Shown here piece after piece: positions 1 through 7,706 of a DNA stretch of 64,000 bases. The stretch covers positions 124,001 through 188,000 of the forward strand of contig JANRIH010000020.1 of assembly GCA_033765145.1 (NCBI GenBank), given 5' to 3'. Both the position numbers and the translations under genes were made by a program. The stretch comes from JAGVSR01 sp033765145. Lineage in GTDB: Bacteria; Pseudomonadota; Alphaproteobacteria; Rhizobiales; Hyphomicrobiaceae. Each line of letters opens with the position of its first letter. Position 1 is the first letter of the stretch. A model generated the notes under the pieces. The model made no database searches, was not told the origin of the DNA, and was given only the letters and a program-made list of their open reading frames with translations.

Positions 1-408
1 TCGGTCTACAGCTACATCCAGCCATTCCGTAATGCGTCGATCTATTCAGGAAGCGTCGCCACGCGCAACGACGCCATCACGACATCGCTCGACATCATCA
101 AGGCCGAGTTGAACAAGATCGCAAGCGACGGCCCGACGCCAGAGGAGTTCGAGAACGCCAAGAGCTACCTCACCGGGTCCTATGCGCTCCGCTTCGACAC
201 CAATGCGAAGATCGCGACGCAGCTTCTTGGTCTCTGGGAAGAAGGTTTCGGACCCGACTACATCGAGAAGCGAAACGGGCTCATCGAGGCTGTGACGCTC
301 GAAGACGCAAAGCGCGTCGCGAAGCGGCTGATCGACGCCGACAACCTGATCATCACGATCGTCGGACGCCCAGCGCCCGCGAATGCGCTCGCGGACGAAA
401 AGGGCTGA
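1..408 (+). CDS. M16 family zinc peptidase, C-terminal part (partial)
   Basis: The reading frame is open from the first base of the window to a TGA at 406-408, so the N-terminal part lies upstream. The visible 135 residues match the C-terminal end of an insulinase/pitrilysin-like M16 peptidase subunit: a stretch beginning SVYSYIQPFRNASIYSGSVA, then the ATRNDAI..SLDIIKAEL segment, the FENAKSYLTGSYALRFDTN segment and a final VAKRLIDADNLIITIVG strand. The HxxEH zinc site, if this subunit has one, would be upstream and cannot be checked. Many alphaproteobacteria carry M16 genes as an active/inactive pair; this could be either member. Family assignment is from recognised segments; function in the cell is unknown. 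Confidence 0.8.
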   Translation, partial: SVYSYIQPFRNASIYSGSVATRNDAITTSLDIIKAELNKIASDGPTPEEFENAKSYLTGSYALRFDTNAKIATQLLGLWEEGFGPDYIEKRNGLIEAVTLEDAKRVAKRLIDADNLIITIVGRPAPANALADEKG

Positions 409-592
409 CGTGCGGCGCTGACACGGTCTGATTTGCGCAGAAGTCCGATGCGCCGCGCCCCTCTCTGTGCCAGGCGACTCACCATTCGACGGGCTGTCGG
501 GGGCTGAGGCGGGTTGTCCAACGGCATGGCTTTCCCTTGGCTCAGAGGCAGAAACGGGCTACCGGAGCCTCGCGCCGCCATGGAGCCTTTGC

Positions 593-1951
593 GTGACAAC
601 CGACACCCAAGCCACGGCCACACCGGTCATTCGGCAGAGCATCAACGGATTTCGCGAGGGCGCGATCGGGGCTTCCGGAATCGATTCAGGGACGCTCAGC
701 GGTTACCTCGCGAAAGCCGACCGCGCGATCCAAGACCTGCGCGAAGCATACCGTTCGCGCACGCTCCCGCTGCTCAGGATCGCCGAGGATACGGCCGACA
801 TCGATGAGGCCGAGGCAGCGCTCGAAAGGCTTTCGGCCGGTGCGGAGTCGATCGTGTTCTTCGGGACCGGCGGCTCGGGGCTCGGCGGGCAGACGCTCGC
901 GCAGACGGCCGGTTGGTCCATCCCGTTCTCGGCATCCGACGCGCAGCGGAAGCGCCCGCGCGTGCGGTTCTACGACAACCTCGACGGGCAAAGCCTCGCG
1001 GAGCTACTCTCGGGGACGGACCTCGCCGCGACCCGCTTCGTCCTGACGTCGAAGTCGGGCGGGACGACTGAAACTCTCGCGCAGGCCATCGCCACGATTT
1101 CGGCGGTCAAGTCGGCCGGACTTGAGAGCCGTATTCCAGGCCTCTTTCTCGGGATCACCGAACCGTCGAAGCCCGGCACGCAGAACGGACTTCGGTCGCT
1201 TTGCGAGCGCCTCGGCATTCCGACGCTCGATCATCACACAGGGATCGGCGGACGCTTTTCGGTGCTGACGAACGTCGGGCTTCTGCCCGCCATGGCGCGC
1301 GGCGTCGACGTCCGGGCCGTCCGGGCCGGCGCGCGCGACGTTGTTGCGGCGCTGAATGCCGCGCCATCTCCGGCCGATTTCGCGCCTGCGCTCGGCGCCG
1401 CGGCGATCGTCGCGTTGTCGAAAGCGCGCAGCGTCCGCAGCGTTGTCGTGATGCCCTATGCGGACCGGCTCGGAAAGTTCGCGGACTGGTTCGTTCAGCT
1501 CTGGGCCGAGAGCCTTGGAAAGAGCGGTGAAGGTACGGTAGCCGTGCCGGCGCTTGGCCCCGTCGATCAGCACAGCCAACTCCAGCTTTTCATGGATGGA
1601 CCCCGCGAGCTGGCGATAACGGTCGTTCGTGTCGCGAGCGAAGGGGTTGGTCCCAAGATCGACGCGGAGCTCGCCGAGACGGCGGGTGCGGCCTACATGG
1701 CCGGCGCCACGATCGGAGACGTCGTTCACGCCCAGTCGCAGGCGATCGTGGCGGCGCTCATGAAGGCCGGGCGGCCGGTTCGCACACTCGATCTCGCCAC
1801 CCTCGACGGCCGGTCGATGGGCGCGCTTCTTATGCATTTCATGCTCGAGACGATCATCGCGGGCCGGCTCTTGGGCGTCGATCCCTTCGATCAACCCGGT
1901 GTGGAATTGGCCAAGGTCCTGACCCGGGAACGTCTCGCGCAGCGCGGCTGA
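593..1951 (+). CDS. pgi: Glucose-6-phosphate isomerase
   Basis: Interconverts glucose-6-phosphate and fructose-6-phosphate in the cytosol. The protein has the SIS-fold sugar-phosphate sites: GTGGSGLGG at about residues 91-99, SKSGGTTET at about 153-161, and the GPI signature GGRFSVLTNVGL at about 219-230. Near the C-terminal half are GKFADWFVQLWAESLGKSG and PVDQHSQLQLFMDGP, corresponding to the catalytic Glu and the D.HS..Q segment. I start it at GTG 593, which has GGAG seven bases upstream. An in-frame start at 467 would add 42 residues of no family resemblance. At 452 residues it is shorter than the enteric enzyme (about 550) but fits the short alphaproteobacterial form. It follows the M16 gene by 184 bases and is about 110 bases before mutL. 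Confidence 0.9.
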   Translation: MTTDTQATATPVIRQSINGFREGAIGASGIDSGTLSGYLAKADRAIQDLREAYRSRTLPLLRIAEDTADIDEAEAALERLSAGAESIVFFGTGGSGLGGQTLAQTAGWSIPFSASDAQRKRPRVRFYDNLDGQSLAELLSGTDLAATRFVLTSKSGGTTETLAQAIATISAVKSAGLESRIPGLFLGITEPSKPGTQNGLRSLCERLGIPTLDHHTGIGGRFSVLTNVGLLPAMARGVDVRAVRAGARDVVAALNAAPSPADFAPALGAAAIVALSKARSVRSVVVMPYADRLGKFADWFVQLWAESLGKSGEGTVAVPALGPVDQHSQLQLFMDGPRELAITVVRVASEGVGPKIDAELAETAGAAYMAGATIGDVVHAQSQAIVAALMKAGRPVRTLDLATLDGRSMGALLMHFMLETIIAGRLLGVDPFDQPGVELAKVLTRERLAQRG

Positions 1952-2064
1952 CCCGACGTGGCGTGCTGGCCGTTGCTGTTGACACCCGTTCGCGCGCCGT
2001 GACGGCCGCGTCGTCCCTCGCTATCAAGTCATGCCAAATGAATTGGGCGAGGAGATTCGTGCCC

Positions 2065-3855
2065 ATGGCCATCCGCCAACTCGCGCCGGAAACCGTCAAC
2101 CGCATCGCGGCGGGCGAAGTCATCGAGCGCCCGGCGAGTGTCGTCAAGGAATTGGTCGAGAACGCCATCGACGCCGGCGCGCGCGAGATCGAGGTCGTCA
2201 CGTCGAGCGGTGGCTTGTCACTCATCCGTGTAACCGACGACGGTACAGGCATGGACGCGACGGACCTCTCGCTCGCGGTCGAGCGTCACGCGACGTCGAA
2301 ACTTCGCGACGACGATCTCCTCGACATCCGCACGCTCGGGTTCCGTGGCGAGGCGCTGCCGTCGATCGGTTCGATCGCGGACCTCACCATCGCGTCGCGC
2401 ACGAGAACGAGTGCCGCAGGCCATGCGATCGCCGTGCTGCGCGGCGAGAAATCTCCACTGAAACCCGTGGCCGTCAATCCCGGAACCTCGGTCGAGGTCA
2501 GAGAGCTTTTCTCGGCGACGCCGGCGCGGCTCAAGTTCCTCAAATCCGAGCGCGCGGAGAACATGGCCACCAGCGAGACCGTGCGACGGCTCGCCATGGC
2601 GCATCCCGAGGTCGGCTTCACGCTCGTCACGGGTGAGCGCGCGACGCTGCGGCTGCCGAGATGTGAGACCTCGATGGACGGGCTTCTTTCCCGGCTCGGC
2701 CGCATCATGGGCCGCGAATTCATGGACGATGCGCTCGAAATCTCAGGCTCACGGGACGGAATCGATGTCTCGGGTTTTGCAGGTCTTCCGACGCTTCACC
2801 GCCCGGACCCCGGACAACAGTACCTTTTCGTCAACGGCCGGCCGGTACGCGACAAGGTTCTCGTCGGCGCAGTCCGCGCGGCGTATGGCGATCTCGTCCC
2901 CAAAGCCCGCCATCCGCTGCTTGCTCTCTTTCTGACGCTCAATCACCGCGACGTGGATGTCAACGTGCACCCGACGAAGGCCGAGGTTCGTTTCCGCGAC
3001 GGCGGTCGCGTCCGCGCGCTGCTCATCGGCGCGATCCAGCATGCGCTTGGCGGCGCGGGGCATCGGGCGAGCACGTCGGGAGGCATCGAGACGTTCGACA
3101 TCCTGGCGCGATCTGCTGCCGCGGCTTCGGCGCCGCGTGCCCACCAGCAGGACGCCGGCGCCCCTTTTTCGACAACGGGATTTGCCGAAGCATATCAGGC
3201 CCCTTTCGATCACGTCAATGCGCCGAGCGCGGATATGCGCGCGGACGCAGAGCCGCCGGCGGCCGATCTCCTCGACCGACCGCTCGGCGCCGCGCGCGCA
3301 CAGCTGCATGAGACCTACATCGTCGCGCAGACGCGCTCGTCCGTCGTCATCGTCGATCAGCACGCGGCACATGAACGGCTCGTCTACGAGCGATTGAAGT
3401 CCATGCTGCGCAACGGCGGCGTCGCGACCCAGGCGCTGCTCATCCCCGAGATCGTCGACCTTGGAGACGACGAAGCAGCGCTCGTCGTCGAGCACTCAGG
3501 CGAGCTTGCCGAATTGGGTCTTGTGGTCGAGAGCTTCGGTACGGGTGCGGTCGCGGTGCGCGAAGTTCCGGCGCTGCTCGGACAGAGCGACGTCACCGGC
3601 CTGGTGCGCGATCTCGCGGCGGAACTTGCATCGGGCGGCGACGGGGGCGCGCTCAAAGACCGGCTCGAGGCGGTTGCGTCGCGCATGGCCTGTCACGGCA
3701 GTGTCCGGGCGGGACGCCGGCTCGCGCCCGAAGAGATGAACGCCCTTCTCCGCGAGATGGAAGCGACGCCCTATTCCGGCCAATGCAATCACGGCCGTCC
3801 GACCTACGTGGAATTGAAGCTCACAGATATCGAGCGGCTGTTCGGCCGACGCTGA
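2065..3855 (+). CDS. mutL: DNA mismatch repair protein MutL
   Basis: Couples mismatch recognition by MutS to strand removal. The N-terminal GHKL ATPase is clear: NRIAAGEVIERP with the following ELVENAIDAGA, then DDGTGM and GFRGEALPSIGSI. The middle region after residue 330 is variable and Pro/Ala rich. The C-terminal dimer domain carries the metal-binding endonuclease motif DQHAAHERLVYE at about residues 431-442, the ACHGSVRAG segment and QCNHGRPT at 573-580, so this is the nicking type of MutL found in species without MutH. ATG 2065 is preceded by GGAG ten bases upstream and gives the canonical MAIRQLAPETVNRIAAGEV start; an upstream in-frame start would add 34 unrelated residues. Length 596 residues is usual. 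Confidence 0.95.
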   Translation: MAIRQLAPETVNRIAAGEVIERPASVVKELVENAIDAGAREIEVVTSSGGLSLIRVTDDGTGMDATDLSLAVERHATSKLRDDDLLDIRTLGFRGEALPSIGSIADLTIASRTRTSAAGHAIAVLRGEKSPLKPVAVNPGTSVEVRELFSATPARLKFLKSERAENMATSETVRRLAMAHPEVGFTLVTGERATLRLPRCETSMDGLLSRLGRIMGREFMDDALEISGSRDGIDVSGFAGLPTLHRPDPGQQYLFVNGRPVRDKVLVGAVRAAYGDLVPKARHPLLALFLTLNHRDVDVNVHPTKAEVRFRDGGRVRALLIGAIQHALGGAGHRASTSGGIETFDILARSAAAASAPRAHQQDAGAPFSTTGFAEAYQAPFDHVNAPSADMRADAEPPAADLLDRPLGAARAQLHETYIVAQTRSSVVIVDQHAAHERLVYERLKSMLRNGGVATQALLIPEIVDLGDDEAALVVEHSGELAELGLVVESFGTGAVAVREVPALLGQSDVTGLVRDLAAELASGGDGGALKDRLEAVASRMACHGSVRAGRRLAPEEMNALLREMEATPYSGQCNHGRPTYVELKLTDIERLFGRR

Positions 3856-3978
3856 ACGCACTCGCACTGAGCATATCGCGACCGAAAATATTCTCGAATG
3901 CGGACGCAATTTAACCGCACCGCACTCGTTCTCTGAAGACGGGCGGGCGCCCTTTGTCATGCGTAGAGAGCCACGGCG

Positions 3979-4416
3979 ATGCTCACCATTGATACGACCA
4001 CCTTGATGCGCGGAAATTTCACAGCGGCTGGACGAATCCAACTCAATACGTGGTTCGAGGGCGACATCCTCTGCTCGCGGCTCGACGTCGGGCCCGACGG
4101 CTATGTCAAAGGCAACGTGATCACACGCGAACTCTTTCTCGAAGGTCAGATCGTCGGCAGCGTCAATGCCGGCATCGTGCACATGATGGAAGGCTCGTTC
4201 GTCGAGGGCGACGTCCACCACCACATCATGTCGCTGCATCCATCCGCGACGCTGGTCGGCCATGCCTATCGCACAACGCGCCTGCCGTTCCCGGAGGAAT
4301 TGCTGGCGCTTGAAGCGAAGGCCGGCGTCGCGGCCAGCTCGTTCCCGATTTCCGTCGCGACCGATGCGCCGCGTAGCATGAGGCTGAAGCCGAGCGAGTG
4401 GCTGCTCGGGGCCTGA
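3979..4416 (+). CDS. Bactofilin-family (DUF583) polymer-forming protein
   Basis: Bactofilins polymerise without nucleotide into filaments that scaffold envelope enzymes. This 145-residue protein has the repetitive beta-helix pattern of the family, with a glycine-spaced alternation through GNFTAAGRIQLNTWFEGDI, LDVGPDGYVKGNV, LFLEGQIVGSVNA and GSFVEGDVHHHIMSLHPSATLVG. The N-terminus lacks the Pro-rich membrane-targeting tail of some bactofilins, and residues after about 105 look unstructured. It stands alone, 123 bases after mutL and convergent with rsmD; only 11 bases separate their stop codons. Family call is by repeat pattern and length; the client is unknown. Confidence 0.75.
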   Translation: MLTIDTTTLMRGNFTAAGRIQLNTWFEGDILCSRLDVGPDGYVKGNVITRELFLEGQIVGSVNAGIVHMMEGSFVEGDVHHHIMSLHPSATLVGHAYRTTRLPFPEELLALEAKAGVAASSFPISVATDAPRSMRLKPSEWLLGA

Positions 4417-4427
4417 GAGATATTTGC

Positions 4428-4994
4428 TCAGGCCGGCTCCGCGGCGCGCGCGAATGCAACTTCCGTATCGCCCCAGGTGCGCCGATCGAGCGCGTGATAG
4501 CCGTCCGGCCACACGATAGGTGACGCGGCGCTTTCCTCCGCAATAACGAGTGCGCCAGGAACGAGCCAACCGCCGTCGCGCAGCGCAATGAGCGCCTTCT
4601 CGCCAAGACCCTTGCCATAGGGCGGGTCAAGAAAGGCCAGCCCAAACGGCGCCATCGTGCCCAAGGGACCCATGTCGGTGGCATCCCGACGAAAGATCCG
4701 TGTCTGACCCATGAGGCCGAACGCCTCGATATTCCGGCGGATCAGAGCGCGTGATTCGGCGCCCTCCTCGACGAATAAGGCATATGCCGCACCTCGCGAT
4801 AGGGCTTCGAGACCGAGTGCGCCCGTGCCGGCGAAGAGGTCGATCACACGCAGGCCCTCGATGTCGAAGCCGTCGAGCCCGTGCGCGAGGATGTTGAAGA
4901 CGCTTTCGCGCACGCGATCGGACGTCGGTCGCAAGCCGTCGTGAGCCGGGCTGGCGATCGGCCGGCCGCGCAAACGCCCGCCGACGATCCTCAT
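4428..4994 (-). CDS. rsmD: 16S rRNA (guanine(966)-N(2))-methyltransferase RsmD
   Basis: Methylates G966 of 16S rRNA using S-adenosylmethionine. The start MRIVGGRLRGR is characteristic, followed by LRPTSDRVRESVFNIL, the SAM-binding motif DLFAGTGALGLEALSRGA at residues 52-69, and the amino-methyltransferase motif DPPY at 123-126 followed by GKG. Length 188 residues is normal. Its ATG overlaps the TGA of the upstream pseudouridine synthase by four bases (ATGA at 4991-4994), so the two are translationally coupled rRNA-modification genes. Confidence 0.95.
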   Translation of the reverse strand: MRIVGGRLRGRPIASPAHDGLRPTSDRVRESVFNILAHGLDGFDIEGLRVIDLFAGTGALGLEALSRGAAYALFVEEGAESRALIRRNIEAFGLMGQTRIFRRDATDMGPLGTMAPFGLAFLDPPYGKGLGEKALIALRDGGWLVPGALVIAEESAASPIVWPDGYHALDRRTWGDTEVAFARAAEPA

Positions 4995-6169
4995 ACCTTG
5001 CTCCCACTCCCGTCGCCGCCACGTAGTCCAGGCGGCGGACGGCCGGGCTCGCGGCCACGGCCTTGGCGCTCACGCCGGGCCTCGGGGCTTTCGGACAGTC
5101 CGAATTTCTGGGCCAGTTCGGGACCCAATTGCTCAGCGAGATGTCGGCGGCGCACCGTATCGACGGCTCCAGGAACGAGGTCGCCGAGTTCGAAGGGCCC
5201 GTAGGAAATACGAATGAGGCGGCTCACTTCGAGACCCAACGCGGCCATGATTTTGCGAACTTCGCGATTCTTCCCTTCGCGGATGCCGACCGTCAGCCAG
5301 GTATTGGCGCCCTGCACGGTATCGATGCGGGCCTCGATCGGACCATAGCGCACGCCGTCGATCTCGACGCCGCCAGCGAGAGAGGCGAGCATCTCCTCGG
5401 TGACGCGGCCCCGCGCCCGGACGCGATAGCGGCGGAGCCAGCCTGTCGCCGGTAGCTCCATGAATCGCGCGAGTTCGCCGTCGTTCGTCAGAAGCAGGAG
5501 ACCTTCGGTGTTGAAATCAAGCCGCCCGATCGAGACGACGCGCGGCAATTCAGGCGGCAATTTCTCGAATACCGTCGGACGGCCTTCGGGATCATTGTGC
5601 GTCGTCACGAGGCCCTTCGGCTTGTGATAGCGCCAGAGCCGCGCTGGCTCGACGGTCGGCAAGGGTTTACCATCGACGATCACCTGGTCGTCCGGGCCGA
5701 CCTCGCATGCAGGCGTTTCGAGCAACCGGCCGTTCACGCGGACACGACCCTCGGCGATCCAGCGCTCAGCTTCGCGCCGAGAACAAAGACCAGCGCGGGC
5801 CATTGCCTTGGCGATCCGCATTGGCTCGCGCGCCGACGCGGGCAACATATGCGGAGCAGCGACATGGCGACTTTGATCTGATTTCACATCGGCTCGTGAC
5901 GGCCCACCCTTGTGTTTGCGCGCCGCGTTCTCCTTCCCAGCACCCTGTGCGGAACGCTCACCACCTGCACGCCTGCCGGTTCTTGGTCCGCGTGCCGCGT
6001 CGTCGACGTTCTGGTGGCTGTCGCGAGACCGCGGGCGATCGTCCCGTTTCCCGGCATTCGATCCTCTCCGAACAGGCCGGGCCGCCTCGCCGCGGTCGCC
6101 GCCGCGCCGCTCTCTATCGCCAGGTCCGGAACGGGATTTGCGCATTGCGTGGGCGCTCTCTAGTGTCAT
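4991..6169 (-). CDS. rRNA pseudouridine synthase (RsuA/RluB family) with basic N-terminal extension
   Basis: Converts a uridine in rRNA to pseudouridine. Residues 1-115 are a low-complexity extension rich in Arg, Gly, Asp and Lys. An S4 RNA-binding domain follows (MRIAKAMARAGLCSRREAER, about 117-165), then the catalytic domain with GRLDFNTEGLLLLTNDG, catalytic Asp about residue 218, and the GKNREVRKIMAALGL segment. The C-terminal 40 residues are again Arg/Gly/Pro rich. RluB, which acts on 23S U2605, is the likeliest member because of the extensions, but RluE/RsuA cannot be excluded. Start is uncertain: ATG 6169 or ATG 6145, the second having GAGAG upstream. It is divergent from tadA with about 25 bases between the start codons, so the promoters must overlap. 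Confidence 0.88.
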   Translation of the reverse strand: MTLESAHAMRKSRSGPGDRERRGGDRGEAARPVRRGSNAGKRDDRPRSRDSHQNVDDAARGPRTGRRAGGERSAQGAGKENAARKHKGGPSRADVKSDQSRHVAAPHMLPASAREPMRIAKAMARAGLCSRREAERWIAEGRVRVNGRLLETPACEVGPDDQVIVDGKPLPTVEPARLWRYHKPKGLVTTHNDPEGRPTVFEKLPPELPRVVSIGRLDFNTEGLLLLTNDGELARFMELPATGWLRRYRVRARGRVTEEMLASLAGGVEIDGVRYGPIEARIDTVQGANTWLTVGIREGKNREVRKIMAALGLEVSRLIRISYGPFELGDLVPGAVDTVRRRHLAEQLGPELAQKFGLSESPEARRERQGRGREPGRPPPGLRGGDGSGSKV

Positions 6170-6194
6170 TAATTCTCACATCGGGTCGGGACTT

Positions 6195-6653
6195 ATGACA
6201 TCCGCGAAGACGAACGGCCACATGGAACTTGCGCTCGCGGCCGCGCGCGAGGCCGCGGCGCGCGGTGAGGTGCCGGTCGGAGCCGTTCTTGTCGCACCCG
6301 ATGGCACCGTCGCGGCCGTCGCCGGCAATCGTACCCGCGCGGACTGCAATCCGACGGCTCATGCCGAGATGCTCGTGATCGTTGCAGGATGCCGCGCACT
6401 CGGCTCGGAGCGACTTCCGGGCCACGACCTCTACGTCACGCTCGAACCCTGCCCCATGTGTGCCGCGGCGATCTCGTTCGCCCGCATCCGGCGTCTCTAC
6501 TACGCCGCGAGCGATCCCAAGGGAGGTGGCGTGGAACACGGTGCACGGGTCTTTTCACACGCGACCTGTCATCATGCGCCTGAGATCTATGCCGGACTGA
6601 GCGAGCTTGAAGCGGCCGACATCCTCAAGGACTTTTTCGTCGAGCGGCGATGA
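6195..6653 (+). CDS. tadA: tRNA-specific adenosine deaminase TadA
   Basis: Deaminates the wobble adenosine of tRNA-Arg(ACG) to inosine. The zinc and proton-shuttle motifs are present: HAE with His56 and Glu58 in NPTAHAEML, and PCPMC at residues 85-89. The segment FARIRRLYYAASDPKGGGVEHG is typical of bacterial TadA. I start at ATG 6195, giving 152 residues, the usual length; the frame remains open further upstream but that part overlaps the divergent pseudouridine synthase gene. It converges on the patatin-like gene, with seven bases between stop codons. Confidence 0.93.
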   Translation: MTSAKTNGHMELALAAAREAAARGEVPVGAVLVAPDGTVAAVAGNRTRADCNPTAHAEMLVIVAGCRALGSERLPGHDLYVTLEPCPMCAAAISFARIRRLYYAASDPKGGGVEHGARVFSHATCHHAPEIYAGLSELEAADILKDFFVERR

Positions 6654-6660
6654 GGCGCCA

Positions 6661-7659
6661 TCACGGCTTGGCGTCCGGTTTGTTCAGGCGTTTCGTAGGC
6701 GTGTCGAGCGCCGGGACCGTTTCGGCAGAGATGACCTTGCCGAGGCTCGCGACGATGCGCGCGCGAATGGGCTCGGCAGCGGCGAGAATTTCCTTGGTGC
6801 GCCAAAGATCGAGCAATTGGAAGTGGCCGATCCCCGCTTCGATCAGGATATCGGGACGAACCGTCTTCAGCTTTTCGCGGAGGATCGTTCGTTCGAAGAT
6901 GGCGGGTGCGCCGAACAGGGCTTCCGTGGCAGTCGGGTGCACGCGCTTCGCGGACGGAGACGGCGTCGCGGAGACGTCAATCGCGACCGTGATGTCGCAT
7001 TCGGCCGCGATCAGGTCGAACGGCAGCGGGTTCACCAGACCGCCGTCGACGAGCGCGCGGCCATCGATGATGACGGGCTCGAAGACCGCCGGCAGCGCCA
7101 TGCTCGCGGCAACGGCCGGACGCAAGGGACCGCTCGAGAACACGGCCTGACCGAGGCCATAGAAGTCGGTCGCGACGACCTTCATTGGGATCGCGAGGTC
7201 TTCGAACGTCGTTGCGACCCCTGATGGATAGACCGTCTCGACGAGGGCTTCGGACGACAGGAGCGCCGTCAGTGGCGAAAAGAGCTTCAGGGGTCGCGTG
7301 AACGCGCGCGAGCGCATCGAGAAGATGTCGCGAACGAGTGCGACGCGGACGGCGAGCGTCTCTTCCACCTGCCTGCGGATCTCGCGACCTGAGAGGCCTG
7401 ACGCATAAGCCGCACCAAGGATTGCGCCCATCGACGTGCCGGCGATGACGGACGGCTTCAATCCGAGGTCATCGAATGCTTCGAGGGCCACGATGTGGGC
7501 GAGACCTCGCGCGCCTCCTCCCCCGAGAGCGAGGCCAATCCGTGGGCGCGCGGTCCGCGCCACGGGCCCCGGAGGCGGAAATGCCGATGCCTCGATCCTC
7601 CGTTTTCCGCCCATGCCATTCGACCCAGATGAAGTGCTCGACCGATCACCGACGATCAC
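6661..7659 (-). CDS. Patatin-like phospholipase / RssA-type serine esterase
   Basis: A predicted Ser-Asp dyad lipid hydrolase. It has the oxyanion loop GGGGARG at residues 46-52, the nucleophile elbow GTSMG with Ser76, and the DGG motif with Asp205 in RALVDGGLVNPLPF. No signal peptide or membrane segment is visible, so it is probably cytosolic or bound to the inner membrane face. The start is uncertain: GTG 7659 or ATG 7614 (MGGKRRIEA); neither has a strong Shine-Dalgarno sequence. It lies 47 bases downstream of the GGDEF-EAL gene on the same strand and may be cotranscribed. Substrate is not predictable. Confidence 0.85.
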   Translation of the reverse strand: MIVGDRSSTSSGSNGMGGKRRIEASAFPPPGPVARTARPRIGLALGGGGARGLAHIVALEAFDDLGLKPSVIAGTSMGAILGAAYASGLSGREIRRQVEETLAVRVALVRDIFSMRSRAFTRPLKLFSPLTALLSSEALVETVYPSGVATTFEDLAIPMKVVATDFYGLGQAVFSSGPLRPAVAASMALPAVFEPVIIDGRALVDGGLVNPLPFDLIAAECDITVAIDVSATPSPSAKRVHPTATEALFGAPAIFERTILREKLKTVRPDILIEAGIGHFQLLDLWRTKEILAAAEPIRARIVASLGKVISAETVPALDTPTKRLNKPDAKP

Positions 7660-7706
7660 CTTACGCGGCAGACGACGCCAGGACCATGGCGAGGTCTGCC
7701 GATCCT